The notes below the pieces were generated by a model. That model saw only the letters and a program-made list of their open reading frames with translations, was not told where the DNA came from and did no database searches. From assembly GCF_026339935.1 (NCBI RefSeq), contig NZ_JAPEPX010000002.1, positions 41,328-105,327 on the forward strand: 64,000 nt of DNA, read 5' to 3'. The position numbers and the translations under genes are program-made. This document shows, in pieces, positions 30,659 to 38,769 of this stretch (position 1 is its first letter; every line of letters starts with the position of its first letter). The stretch is from Streptomyces sp. NBC_01551. GTDB taxonomy: Bacteria > Actinomycetota > Actinomycetes > Streptomycetales > Streptomycetaceae.

Positions 30659-31258
30659 ATGCCGTCAGGGGTGCACATCCACAACGTGCGCGGCCAGTTG
30701 TTCGAAGCCGCTGAGCGCGTCCTGCTTCGGGACGGGCCCGACGCGTTGACCAGCCGGGCGGTCACGGAGGAGGCGAACTGTGCCAAGGGTGTGCTGCACC
30801 GGCACTTCACCGACTTCGACGCCTTCCTGGCGGAACTGGTCCTCAACCGCATCCGCGGCATCGAGGACCGAACCACGACCCTGCGCGCCGCCGCCGGCAC
30901 CGGGAGCGTGGTGGACAACCTCGCCGACGCACTACAGGACCTGTTCCGGCCGGTCACGGTGGCAATCGTCGCGCTCATCACCTTCCGCGACGGCCTCCGC
31001 GCCCGGCTGCGCGAGGCCGGTCTGACCGGCATCCCACTGGCCGTGCAAGGCACCGCCATGATCGCCGCCTACCTCACCGCCGAGCGGGAGTTGGGGCGCC
31101 TGGCCGGCGACGCCGACATCGACACACTCGCCCCCACCCTCGTCGGGGCCGGGCACCTGCTGTTCGCCGACCGGACAAGCGCCCCACCGCCGACCGCCGC
31201 CATCCAGAAGATGGTGACCACCGTCATCGCCGGCGCCTTGCGACCACCCCAATCGTGA
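30659..31258 (+). CDS. TetR-family transcriptional repressor
   Basis: A 199-aa protein with the TetR N-terminal HTH: GQLFEAAERVLLRDGPDALT, then SRAVTEEANCAKGVLHRHFT as recognition helix, followed by an all-helical ligand-binding domain. It should repress the divergent methyltransferase and itself through the operator at 30608-30625. The ligand is unknown. Starts at ATG 30659 after GGGGAGACA. Confidence 0.88.
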   Translation: MPSGVHIHNVRGQLFEAAERVLLRDGPDALTSRAVTEEANCAKGVLHRHFTDFDAFLAELVLNRIRGIEDRTTTLRAAAGTGSVVDNLADALQDLFRPVTVAIVALITFRDGLRARLREAGLTGIPLAVQGTAMIAAYLTAERELGRLAGDADIDTLAPTLVGAGHLLFADRTSAPPPTAAIQKMVTTVIAGALRPPQS

Positions 31259-31431
31259 CCGCCAGATGCCTGGAGAGATCCACTGAGCAGGTACGGGGTC
31301 GCCCCGGGCAAGGGGTGGCCGTTTCAGGAGCGCCATCAACGGGGCGTCTGCCCCGACTTACGCAACAATGCCGGACTCCGCAGAAGTACGTGGACACGCC
31401 TGCCTGCCGCCTAAAGTGGCAGGCGAAGCAG

Positions 31432-31581
31432 TCTGCTCCAGCGCCCGCGGGGATGAACCGCTGTACGTGGAGACATTCGCCACGGACACGTTGTGCCCCC
31501 GCGCCTGCGGGGATGAACCCCAGCGGACCGGCACCATTACGGCGGCCGTGCTCTGCGCCCCGCGTCTGCGGGGATGAACCC
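31432..31581 (+). CRISPR. Type I-E CRISPR mini-array, three repeats with leader
   Basis: 29-bp units at 31432, 31492 and 31553 (spacing 60 and 61) enclose two spacers. Cores read GCGCCYGCGGGGATGAACC, close to the best-preserved repeat of the window. The upstream leader (about 31365-31431) contains ATGCCGGA, AGAAGT and the hairpin motif CCGCCTAAAGTGGCAGG, all three shared with the leader before 38600. Confidence 0.85.
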
Positions 31582-31936
31582 TGGCGGCCGACCTGGACGC
31601 CCACGTGGTGGGTCGCCCCGTCACTAACGCAGTTGGGAGCCTGCAAAACGCTTCTGCGCCGTCAGTGTTGGTGGGGGCAGAGGCGTTTGGTGTTCCACGT
31701 TCAGCGTCTGCGGGGTTTGCGGTGCCTTCCTGTGCCCGCGGTCATGGGGGACCGGGCGGGAGGTGGCGGCAGCGCATCGCCGACCGGGCGGAGTCTCTTC
31801 GCGCGACGGGCCGCCCATTGCTCCAGGGGTTCGTCCATGGTCTTCCTCCGTCCGGCGAGGGCTGCACCCTATCGGCCGGAGACGGCGGCGGCCCCTGCCT
31901 CCGGACGAGGGGACGGGAGCGGGGCCGTCGCGATGG
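31582..31936. other. Intergenic stretch after a CRISPR array
   Basis: No supported gene. A 12-bp-arm stem-loop (31646-31657 with 31677-31688, one mismatch) lies here without a T run. Confidence 0.4.
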
Positions 31937-33082
31937 TCAGTTGCCGGGCCAGGTGATCGTGTGGCCGTTGGGGGTGGCGGTGACCGTGAACTGGTCGAGC
32001 TCCGGGGCGCCGTGCTCCCGCCAGCGGTTGACGTGCTCCTCGACGGCGTCCCAGATGCGGTCAGGGCCGCCCTGCCGGACGATCCAGGTCCCGTTGATTT
32101 CGGTGAGGACGGCCCAGGACCCGGCGCTTACGTCGATCAGGACGTGTTCGGTGCGGCCGTCGCGGTCGAGGGTGATCCGCTGGGCTCGCGGTGCGGCGAG
32201 CTGGGCGACGAAGCGGGTGTTCCAGTCGTCCAAGACGTCGGCGCCGAGCATGGCCTGGCGCTCTTCGCCCTGATCGAGGTCGGGGAGGATGCCCAGCGGC
32301 GGGGGTTGCTGGGGGCGGGCGAGCATGAAGGAGATCTGTCCGCCGAGGAAGCGCCCGGACGCGGTGCCGTCCTCGTGGACGGTGAGGCGGGCGAGTTCGG
32401 AGGAGTACATCCAGCCGCCGAGGGTGGCGAGGATGATTCCGCCGGGACGGGTCTGCTCGATCCACGCCGGCGGCAGGTTGACGATCCCGCAGGTGGCGAC
32501 GATGCGGTCGTAGGGGGCGCCGGCCGCGTGTCCTGCCAGGCCGTCGCCGACGATCCGGTGCGGGGCGTATCCGCAGGCTCCCAGCGCGGCCCCGGCGCGG
32601 CCGGAGATCTCTTCGTCCACCTCGACGGTGGTCACCTGGTCGTCGCCGAGGCGATGGCACAGGAGCGCGGTCGAATAGCCGGTGCCGGTGCCGATCTCCA
32701 TGACGCAGTGGCCGTCCTCGACGGCGAGGTCTTCGAGCATGCGCACGACCAGGGACGGCATGGTGCTGGAGGAGGTGGGCGTCCTCATGATCTCGCCGCG
32801 CAGGTCCTGGGGGGCGATGGTGCCCGCGATCTGCGTGACCAGGGACTCGTCCTCGTAGCAGCGCTCCAGCCACAGCGGCTCGTCGGGCATGACCGGCGCC
32901 CACGCGGTCGGCCGGCCCGGGAGGTCGACGCGGTCGAAGAAGCCGCCGCGCAGGAACTCGTGCCGGGGCACCGTCTCGACCGCCTCGCGCCACGGCGGGG
33001 TGTGCAGGTGACCGCCCGCGGCGAGTTGCCCGGCGAGGACCCGCAGCAGCTCCTGTTGGTCCCGCTCGTCCTGGTCGCTCAT
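31937..33082 (-). CDS. PCMT-like methyltransferase of an ATP-grasp RiPP (graspetide) cluster
   Basis: A 381-aa protein. The N-terminal half is a protein-isoaspartate-methyltransferase-like fold with VMEIGTGTGYSTALL as SAM motif I and PYDRIVATCGIVNLPPAWIE downstream. The C-terminal ~150 residues are an extra beta-rich domain found in the methyltransferases that accompany ATP-grasp peptide maturases. In known graspetide systems such enzymes convert aspartate to isoaspartate or methylate the modified peptide. ATG 33082 overlaps the maturase stop as ATGA, so it is the third gene of the precursor-maturase-methyltransferase operon. Confidence 0.82.
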   Translation of the reverse strand: MSDQDERDQQELLRVLAGQLAAGGHLHTPPWREAVETVPRHEFLRGGFFDRVDLPGRPTAWAPVMPDEPLWLERCYEDESLVTQIAGTIAPQDLRGEIMRTPTSSSTMPSLVVRMLEDLAVEDGHCVMEIGTGTGYSTALLCHRLGDDQVTTVEVDEEISGRAGAALGACGYAPHRIVGDGLAGHAAGAPYDRIVATCGIVNLPPAWIEQTRPGGIILATLGGWMYSSELARLTVHEDGTASGRFLGGQISFMLARPQQPPPLGILPDLDQGEERQAMLGADVLDDWNTRFVAQLAAPRAQRITLDRDGRTEHVLIDVSAGSWAVLTEINGTWIVRQGGPDRIWDAVEEHVNRWREHGAPELDQFTVTATPNGHTITWPGN

Positions 33083-34033
33083 GACGTCGTCTTCCTCTCC
33101 AGCAAATCCGCCATGGCTGCCACCATCGGCAGTCCGGTCTCCGGCTCCATCCAGGCCCATTGGCCGGAGCTGTTGCATTCCAGGAACCACCATTGCCCCA
33201 CGTGGTCCACGGCGAAGTCGAAAGCGCCGAAGACGAGGCGGAAGTGGGCCAGGTATGTCCGTAGAGCCTCCGTGATGCCCGGGGGAGGCTGGACGACGCT
33301 GTACGTCAAGCGGGAGTAGTCGGTGCGCCAGTCGAGGAGGTCGGAGTCGATGCGGACGCAGAAGATCTCTTCGCCGATGACGGTGACGCGTACGTCGGCC
33401 GCCTTGTCGATCCGCTCCTGGAACAGGTGGACGGTCCCGGCCACGGAGTCGTCGATCTCCTCTGCCTCGACCTCCAGCACCTCGACCGTGCAAGAGACGC
33501 CGTCGATCCGGTACAGGGGCGTCGACAGCGGCTTGTAGATGACCGCTTGCCGACGCTTGATGAATGCCCGCGCGGCATGCGGGTCGGACGTGAACAGGGT
33601 GTCGGGGGACGCGGAAGCCCGAGGTGATGGCCACGGCGAGCCCGGAGGGCTTGAACTCGGCGTCGCCGATGCGGTGCGGGTGGTTGACGTACAGGCAGCC
33701 GGGCAGCGAGGCGAGGACGCCACCGAGCCCGTACCGGGCCTGGGTGACGGCGAAGCGGGCGCTCTGCTCGTCCAGGTGCGGGAAGGTGAAGCCGGAGGGG
33801 CGCCGGTAATAGAGGGAACGGACGCGGGACAGGTCCGCCGTGCGGGTCGGGGTGTGGAGGAACCCCTTGACTCCGTCGGCGGTGATCACGGCCTCGAACG
33901 ACAAGGTGGCGGGGAAGTCCCCCGAGTCGAACCGCACGACCGGGACGTCCCGGCCGTGCAGTTCCTCGATCACCAGGTCGGTCGTGGGGTCGTCCAGGTT
34001 GGTGACGACCAGAACCGGGCTGGAGTCCGTCAC
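33079..34033 (-). CDS. ATP-grasp peptide maturase, interrupted by a one-base frameshift
   Basis: From GTG 34033 the frame reads VLVVTNLDDPTTDLVIEELH, then the pre-ATP-grasp region to AITSGFRVP. The rest, starting DTLFTSDPHAARAFIKRR and ending at 33079, is in another frame. The break coincides with a run of five C (plus strand G, 33606-33610) where four would restore one ~317-aa protein. Conserved ATP-grasp segments are present across the break: AVIYKPLS, DVRVTVIGEEIFCVRID and FDFAVDHVGQWWFLECNSSG. The enzyme would ligate Asp/Glu side chains to Ser/Thr/Lys of the precursor. GTGA overlap with the precursor gene. Pseudogene, sequencing error or programmed slippage cannot be told apart here. Confidence 0.75.
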
Positions 34034-34341
34034 TGGTCGCTGTCGTTCCCGGAGTCGGAGTCCCCGCCTCCCGTGCCGCCGCCGCTGCTGCCGTCGGAGG
34101 GGTTCCCGGTGTTGGTGGCGGGGTTGGTGCCGGTGCTGGTGCCGTGGCCCGGCATTTCCATGACGGCGCCGGCGGCGTCGAAGTAGACGCCGGTCTGGGT
34201 GGCGGGGTCCAGTTCGACCCGCTCGTACGCGGGCGCCTGCGCGGGGTACGGGGTCATACGGCGAAGCCCCCACGGGGCCGGTGTGCTGATTCCGTTCGGC
34301 AGGGGCGTGCCGGTGGGCATGCGGTCAGAGTGCACGAACAT
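34030..34341 (-). CDS. ATP-grasp-modified RiPP precursor peptide
   Basis: The 103-aa peptide carries the leader signature of this precursor family (PWGLRRMTPYPAQ) at about residues 23-35, followed by VELDPATQTGVYFDAAG, which recurs in the family. A C-terminal low-complexity core of Thr/Ser/Gly/Asp begins near GHGTSTGTNPATNTG and ends GGDSDSGNDSDQ. Ser/Thr hydroxyls and Asp carboxylates there are plausible partners for omega-ester cross-links. Directly upstream of the maturase with a 4-base overlap. Confidence 0.8.
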   Translation of the reverse strand: MFVHSDRMPTGTPLPNGISTPAPWGLRRMTPYPAQAPAYERVELDPATQTGVYFDAAGAVMEMPGHGTSTGTNPATNTGNPSDGSSGGGTGGGDSDSGNDSDQ

Positions 34342-34355
34342 CTCTACCTCCGTGG

Positions 34356-34586
34356 TCAGTGGTGGTCGTGGCTGTGGTGGTTGTGGTGGTGGACTGCGGT
34401 GCGGTTTGTGCGGGGGTGCTGCCGCGCTCGATGTTGCCGACGGCGGTCGTGGTCTCCACGCCGTTCGTGCGGCTGATGTGAGCGATGCGGACGGATCCGG
34501 CCGTCGTCGTAGTGCTGGCGGGTGACAGCCACCGCCCGCGAGCGTCCGCCGGTACCGGGGGTGCGTCGGGGGAGAGTGCTGCCCAT
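34356..34586 (-). CDS. Small ORF upstream of the RiPP precursor, possibly frameshifted
   Basis: ATG 34586 has AGGAG seven bases upstream, and the first ~35 codons (MGSTLPRRTPGTGG through RQHYDDGRIR) have good GC3 bias. After that the bias moves to another frame (VRIAHISRTNGVETTTAVGN), which ends at 34325, so the intact protein would be about 86 aa with an indel near 34490. The in-frame version ends in a His-rich tail at 34356. Function unknown; it is probably part of the RiPP locus because it lies only 14 bases before the precursor gene. Confidence 0.35.
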   Translation of the reverse strand: MGSTLPRRTPGTGGRSRAVAVTRQHYDDGRIRPHRSHQPHERRGDHDRRRQHRARQHPRTNRTAVHHHNHHSHDHH

Positions 34587-34893
34587 GACTCGCTCCTGCC
34601 GTCGAAGGAGGGCGGGATCCGGCCCCTGACGGGGGACGACGGGGTCCGGATCCCGCTCACTGATGCCGCGCGGTCCTGCCAGGGGAGTACCCATACGGAT
34701 GGGCCCGTTCCGTGCGGCGTGAGCGCCGGTCGGAACGGGAGAGCCTGCGATGCTCCGACTGGCCGACACTCATTCAATGGCCGTCAAGACCAGCCCGGTA
34801 GGACGATCAGGCTTCGCCAACGGCAAGCCGCCTAGGACGATTTGGCAAACCGTTTACCGACCCGCACCGCAGGTCGAGATCTACGGTGTGGGG
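34587..34893. other. Divergent intergenic region between the RiPP operon and a regulator gene
   Basis: Holds the promoters of both directions by position; no sharp operator was found. Confidence 0.4.
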
Positions 34894-36189
34894 ATGGAGA
34901 CAGCCCGGAACACGCTGTTAGCCACCTGGATGGAAGACCAGCAGCTCAGTGCCCGAGCACTGGCCGACCTGGTCAACCGTGAGGTCGGTGAGATCACCGG
35001 ACGCCTCGGAGGACTGGACGACTCATCCATCCGCGCGTGGCGCTCAGGCCGGGTTCGCTGCCCCAAATCCGTTCAGCTACGCGCTCTGGAGAACGTCAGC
35101 GGGAGACCCGCCGCCGCCTTGGGGTTCGTCCGCCGCAGCCGCACCCCTGGCACCCCGCCCCGTCAGGAGACACCGCCCGTGGAACGCCGCACCTTGTTCA
35201 CCGCCGCCGTTGGCGTCGTGGTCGGCGCCGCCGGCTCATACCCGGCAGCCGCAGCCGCAGCCGCTCCCCGCCGTATCGGCATGTCCGACGTCGCCCGCCT
35301 CCAGCAGCGGTTCACCGACATCATCGCCGCCGACCACCGCCACGGAGGACGGACCGGCATCGAGCACCAGGCCCGCGCCCTGGCCGGCGACGCACTACGG
35401 CTCCAGCAGCAGGGAGCCGCGTCCCAACGGGTGCGCGCCAGCCTGTACGCGGCCGCCGCCGCGTTCTGGTCGTCGGCGATGTGGGCCGCGATCGACGGCA
35501 GGAGGTTCGAGGACGCACGGGGACATCTGCGGGAGGCGCAGAACATCGCGTCCATGTCCGGCGATCAGGCGATCCAGTTCCGGATCTGGTCTCACGCGGG
35601 GACGATGTACCGGCACATGAACCGGCCCGGTGACGCCGACGCCGCCAACGCGGTCGCCCGGAACCTGGGGATCAGCCGGCGGGACCCGATGTTCGCGTCT
35701 CTCGGCCTGGCCCGGCACGGCGCGATCCACGCGGCGGCCGGTGACCGGCGGTCCACCGACCGTGCGTTCGGGCAGGCGCAGGAGGCGCTGGACCGGTCCG
35801 ACCCGGCAGCGCACAGGCCGGTGTGGCTGACCGCGTTCTACGACCGCGCCGAGATCCACGCACTGGCCCTGTCGGCGTACCTGTCGCTCGGCGACTGGGA
35901 GACGGCCGAATCCCACGGCTATCGGTGCCTGGCCGAGCTGCGGCCGCACATGCGCCGCTCGCTCGCGATCACGACGACCCGCCTGGCCCGCGGGCAGCTC
36001 GAACAGGGCGAAGTCGAACGGGCCGTCGCGACAGCGATGCAGGTTCCCGCCGACGCCGCGGCCTCGCATCCGCGCGTCACCCGGATGCTCTCGGGATTCG
36101 GGCAGCGCCTGACCGACACGGCTCCCCACAGTCCCCAGACCGCCGTGTGGCGCGACTACACGGCCCGAGTGACGGCGAGCGCACGATGA
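34894..36189 (+). CDS. XRE-type regulator with TPR-like C-terminal domain
   Basis: The 431-aa product has an N-terminal helix-turn-helix (LSARALADLVNREVG, then LDDSSIRAWRSGRVRCPKS). A hydrophobic Ala-rich linker around residues 104-130 resembles a Tat-like or membrane segment (RRTLFTAAVGVVVGAAGS). A TPR-type helical domain follows, with regularly spaced helices (SLYAAAAAFWSSAMWAAIDG, FRIWSHAGTMYRHMNRPGDA, LALSAYLSLGDWETAESHGY). Streptomyces proteins of this architecture often regulate adjacent small-molecule or peptide clusters. Divergent from the RiPP operon and overlapping the next gene by ATGA. Confidence 0.75.
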   Translation: METARNTLLATWMEDQQLSARALADLVNREVGEITGRLGGLDDSSIRAWRSGRVRCPKSVQLRALENVSGRPAAALGFVRRSRTPGTPPRQETPPVERRTLFTAAVGVVVGAAGSYPAAAAAAAPRRIGMSDVARLQQRFTDIIAADHRHGGRTGIEHQARALAGDALRLQQQGAASQRVRASLYAAAAAFWSSAMWAAIDGRRFEDARGHLREAQNIASMSGDQAIQFRIWSHAGTMYRHMNRPGDADAANAVARNLGISRRDPMFASLGLARHGAIHAAAGDRRSTDRAFGQAQEALDRSDPAAHRPVWLTAFYDRAEIHALALSAYLSLGDWETAESHGYRCLAELRPHMRRSLAITTTRLARGQLEQGEVERAVATAMQVPADAAASHPRVTRMLSGFGQRLTDTAPHSPQTAVWRDYTARVTASAR

Positions 36190-36728
36190 CGACCAACCCC
36201 ACCCCTGCCCTGCGCCGGTACACAGCCCTGGACCCGATACGGCAGACCATCGGCGACGTGTACGCCCAAGTACGCGCCGATCTCCTCGACCACCCCAACT
36301 ACCGCCTCGACGTGTTCCTGGAACGCCTGGACCGGCACGCCGCCGAGCCGGGCTGGGCAACGGTCATCGCCTACGAGGAGACGGGCCAGCCCATCGGGTA
36401 CGCCTACGGGAACACCGTCGGCCCTGGTGACAGGTGGTGGAAACGCATGACGATCCCCGCGCCCGGTCGGTACTCGGCCCGGGACGCCATCGCCGTAAAG
36501 GAGATCGGCGCCGTCCCGGCATGGCGCGGCGTCGGCCTGGCCCGCCGCATGCATGACGCGCTGCTCGACGGTCGACCGGAAGCACACGCCACGCTGATGG
36601 TGAACCCGGCCGCCGGTGACGGGAAGGCCATGCGCCTGTACGAGGGATGGGGGTACGAGGAGATCGGCACCGTGCAGCCATCCCCCGAATCCCCTTGGCT
36701 CGTGTGCATGGGACGTCCTCTCCCTTGA
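36186..36728 (+). CDS. GNAT-family acetyltransferase
   Basis: A 180-aa protein with the GNAT acetyl-CoA-binding pattern IGAVPAWRGVGLARRMHDALL (motif A, V-x-x-x-x-R-G-x-G-x-A) and a C-terminal LYEGWGYEEIG motif B. The N-terminal half is family-atypical (DVFLERLDRHAAEPGWATVI). ATG 36186 overlaps the preceding stop as ATGA, so it is coupled to the regulator gene. Substrate unknown. Confidence 0.85.
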   Translation: MTTNPTPALRRYTALDPIRQTIGDVYAQVRADLLDHPNYRLDVFLERLDRHAAEPGWATVIAYEETGQPIGYAYGNTVGPGDRWWKRMTIPAPGRYSARDAIAVKEIGAVPAWRGVGLARRMHDALLDGRPEAHATLMVNPAAGDGKAMRLYEGWGYEEIGTVQPSPESPWLVCMGRPLP

Positions 36729-36818
36729 ACATCAGGGCCTCGATGCCGCGCCCGTCACCTTCCGTGAAATGGGTGAAAGATGCGGAGCGGGGTCGGGGGT
36801 CGGCGTACCGTGCCGTGA

Positions 36819-37661
36819 GTGAGGGGTGCGAGCGGAGACGGCGACCTATTGGCGGCCCTGCCAACCTTGTCCCGGACGTTCGGGCTGGGCGAGGTACGGG
36901 ACCGGACGTTCCTCGTCCATGGCTTGATGAACCGGAATTGGCGTGTGGAGACGGCTGCCGGCACGTACGCGGTGAAGGAGATCACCGACGTCCCCCTGCC
37001 CAGGATGCGCAGGAACCTCGCCGTACTCGCGGACCTGGCCGGCGAGGGCTTCCCCGTACCTGAGCCGTTGACCGCCGAGGGCGGAGACCTCGTGGCGGAG
37101 GTCGGCGGGCGCGGCTATTGCGTGCTGCCCTGGGTGGAAGGCGACCACGTACCGGGGACCGAACTGGCCCTTGACCAGGCCCGCGATCTCGGCGCGCTGC
37201 TCGCCCGCCTCCTGGCCCGGCACGCGGGCCGGCGGCCGACTGGCGAAGTCCCTGCCGGGCCGTACGGGTGGACGCACGGCGACTTCCAGTACCGCAACAT
37301 GCTTCGCGAGGGCGGTGACGTCGTGGCGGTCCTGGACTGGGACCGGCTCGGTGTCCGCCCGTACGGGGAGGAGGTCGCGCGGACCGCCCAGGTCCAGTTC
37401 GGGGTCGGCGGCGTCTTCGACCTCGACCGCGTCGCAGCGTTCACTGCCGGGTACCGGTCGGTGATCGGCCTGTCGGAAGCAGACTTGGCTGAGGCGGTGA
37501 CCCGGCTGTGGTGGAAGCGCATGACCGACTTCTGGCAGCTGGAGCTCTACCTCGACCGCCAAGACCCGGCCTTCAGGGCGATGTTCCTGTCGGACGAGGC
37601 ACTGCTGCACTGGTGGACCGACCGCGCCGACGAGGTCCAGGTCGCCTACGCGACCCGCTAG
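36819..37661 (+). CDS. Aminoglycoside-phosphotransferase/choline-kinase-like protein
   Basis: A 280-aa kinase-fold protein. The catalytic loop is THGDFQYRNMLR (residues about 161-172) and the metal-binding motif AVLDWDRLGV. The ATP-binding lobe lies at YAVKEI, near the N-terminus, with GYCVLPWVEGDHV as the hinge region. Closest by look to APH-family kinases acting on antibiotics, amino sugars or homoserine. Substrate unknown. The GTG at 36819 lacks a clear ribosome-binding site. Confidence 0.82.
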   Translation: MRGASGDGDLLAALPTLSRTFGLGEVRDRTFLVHGLMNRNWRVETAAGTYAVKEITDVPLPRMRRNLAVLADLAGEGFPVPEPLTAEGGDLVAEVGGRGYCVLPWVEGDHVPGTELALDQARDLGALLARLLARHAGRRPTGEVPAGPYGWTHGDFQYRNMLREGGDVVAVLDWDRLGVRPYGEEVARTAQVQFGVGGVFDLDRVAAFTAGYRSVIGLSEADLAEAVTRLWWKRMTDFWQLELYLDRQDPAFRAMFLSDEALLHWWTDRADEVQVAYATR

Positions 37662-37782
37662 TGCTTGCCGCCCACAGGCGTCATGGCAGTCACGGCCTCA
37701 TCCTCGCTCCGCCGGCGGCCGGTCGAGGTGACCGGGCCGGCTTGGAGCTGCCTTCCCGGCCGTCCGCGCTTCGGCCGCGCGG

Positions 37783-38157
37783 CTATCCCCGCTGCCAGGA
37801 GCGCAGGCGGTCGGCCACGTCGAAGACGGTGGTGCGGAGCATGCGGATGTCGGTGATGAGCTCGCGCCACTGTTCGTACGGCGCGTCCACAGTCTTGCCG
37901 GACGCCTCGATGTACGCGACGGCCACTCCGTACGCGAAGTACTCGTTGTACTCGGGGAGCGGACGCAGCAGGACGATCGCATCGAGGAGAGCGGCGGCGC
38001 GCCAGTAGGCGTCGGGGTGGTCCACATCGAGACTCGGGGTGTTCACCCGGTGCCTGGCGACTGCCGCCACCATCGCGGAGTGGTCTGCCACCTCTACGTC
38101 CTTGAACAGTGCCTCCTGCCGTTCGAGCAGCCAACGGTGGTCGATGTGCAGTTCCAC
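37783..38157 (-). CDS. Fic/Doc-like toxin of a toxin-antitoxin pair
   Basis: A 124-aa small helical protein of the Doc/Fic-like toxin type seen across Streptomyces. It has HIDHRWLLERQEALF at the start, then HPDAYWRAAALLDAIV and the Fic-motif region RPLPEYNEYFAYGVA. The canonical Doc motif is HPFx(D/E)GNKRTA; here the His is Arg and the Gly is Tyr, so the standard nucleotide-transfer chemistry may be lost or altered. GTG 38157 directly abuts the antitoxin stop. Small size fits Doc rather than long Fic enzymes. Confidence 0.65.
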   Translation of the reverse strand: MELHIDHRWLLERQEALFKDVEVADHSAMVAAVARHRVNTPSLDVDHPDAYWRAAALLDAIVLLRPLPEYNEYFAYGVAVAYIEASGKTVDAPYEQWRELITDIRMLRTTVFDVADRLRSWQRG

Positions 38158-38403
38158 CTATGCCGCCCGAGAGCCGGCGTGGCCGGAAGCAGGGCCGAAG
38201 TCGTGCTCGAACCCCTCGCGGAATCCGGGGCGCCGGACAGCCTCGTCAAACGCCCGAGCGGCCCGGGCGAGCCCGGCTTCGTTCTCCTGTGCGGTGGTGA
38301 GCTCGGTGAGGTACGCGGATAGATCGAGGCCGCGCGCCGCAGCCAGCGCGGTGAGGCGGTCGTGGAGCTCGGTAGCCACCTCGAGGGTGGTGGTATCGGA
38401 CAT
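38158..38403 (-). CDS. Ribbon-helix-helix-type antitoxin
   Basis: An 81-aa protein beginning at ATG 38403: TTTLEVATELHDRLTALAA gives the ribbon strand and first helix of a MazE/CopG-like fold, followed by LDLSAYLTELTTAQEN and an acidic/aromatic C-terminal tail (FDEAVRRPGFREGFEHDFGP) that would wrap the toxin. Immediately upstream of the toxin gene, as in typical antitoxin-toxin operons. Confidence 0.72.
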   Translation of the reverse strand: MSDTTTLEVATELHDRLTALAAARGLDLSAYLTELTTAQENEAGLARAARAFDEAVRRPGFREGFEHDFGPASGHAGSRAA

Positions 38404-38599
38404 CCTCCGAGTATCCGCATTCGCAGGACGGTAGGGGAGCCCTTCGCCCACACGCGGTGCGGGCTGTCGGAGGCGACCGATCAGCGTTGCGGATGAGGCC
38501 GTGCCGGAGTAACTGCTCCCGAGAGATGCCGCTATGCCGGATTGTGGAGAAGTGCTGAGGAACAGCTCACCGTCCGCATAAAGTGGCAGGTCGACGGGT

Positions 38600-38689
38600 C
38601 TGCTCCCCGCGCCCGCGGGGATGAGCCCAAGTGGTTCGGGTACAACCTGGGCGATCCGAACTGCTCGCCGCGCCCGCGGGGATGAACCC
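38600..38689 (+). CRISPR. Type I-E CRISPR array segment, two repeats, with leader
   Basis: Two nearly perfect 29-bp repeats (38600-38628 and 38661-38689, differing at two positions) flank one 32-base spacer. The leader at about 38540-38599 contains ATGCCGGA, GAGAAGT and CCGCATAAAGTGGCAGG, matching the leader at 31.4 kb. After the second repeat the sequence runs into the inverted-repeat-bounded element at 38770, so the array may once have continued into the segment at 39607. Confidence 0.88.
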
Positions 38690-38769
38690 CAGCTGTCTCG
38701 CATGTGGGGAGCTCTGTCCCGATAGGCGTGGGGCCAATCGAAAACAAGCCCGGGAGCGACACCGCGTGG

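Noticed and set aside
31937..34273. One 778-codon protein covering the methyltransferase and maturase
   Set aside because: The continuous frame arises only because the maturase frameshift leads into the methyltransferase frame. Overlapping start/stop signals at 33079-33082 and 34030-34033 show separate genes.
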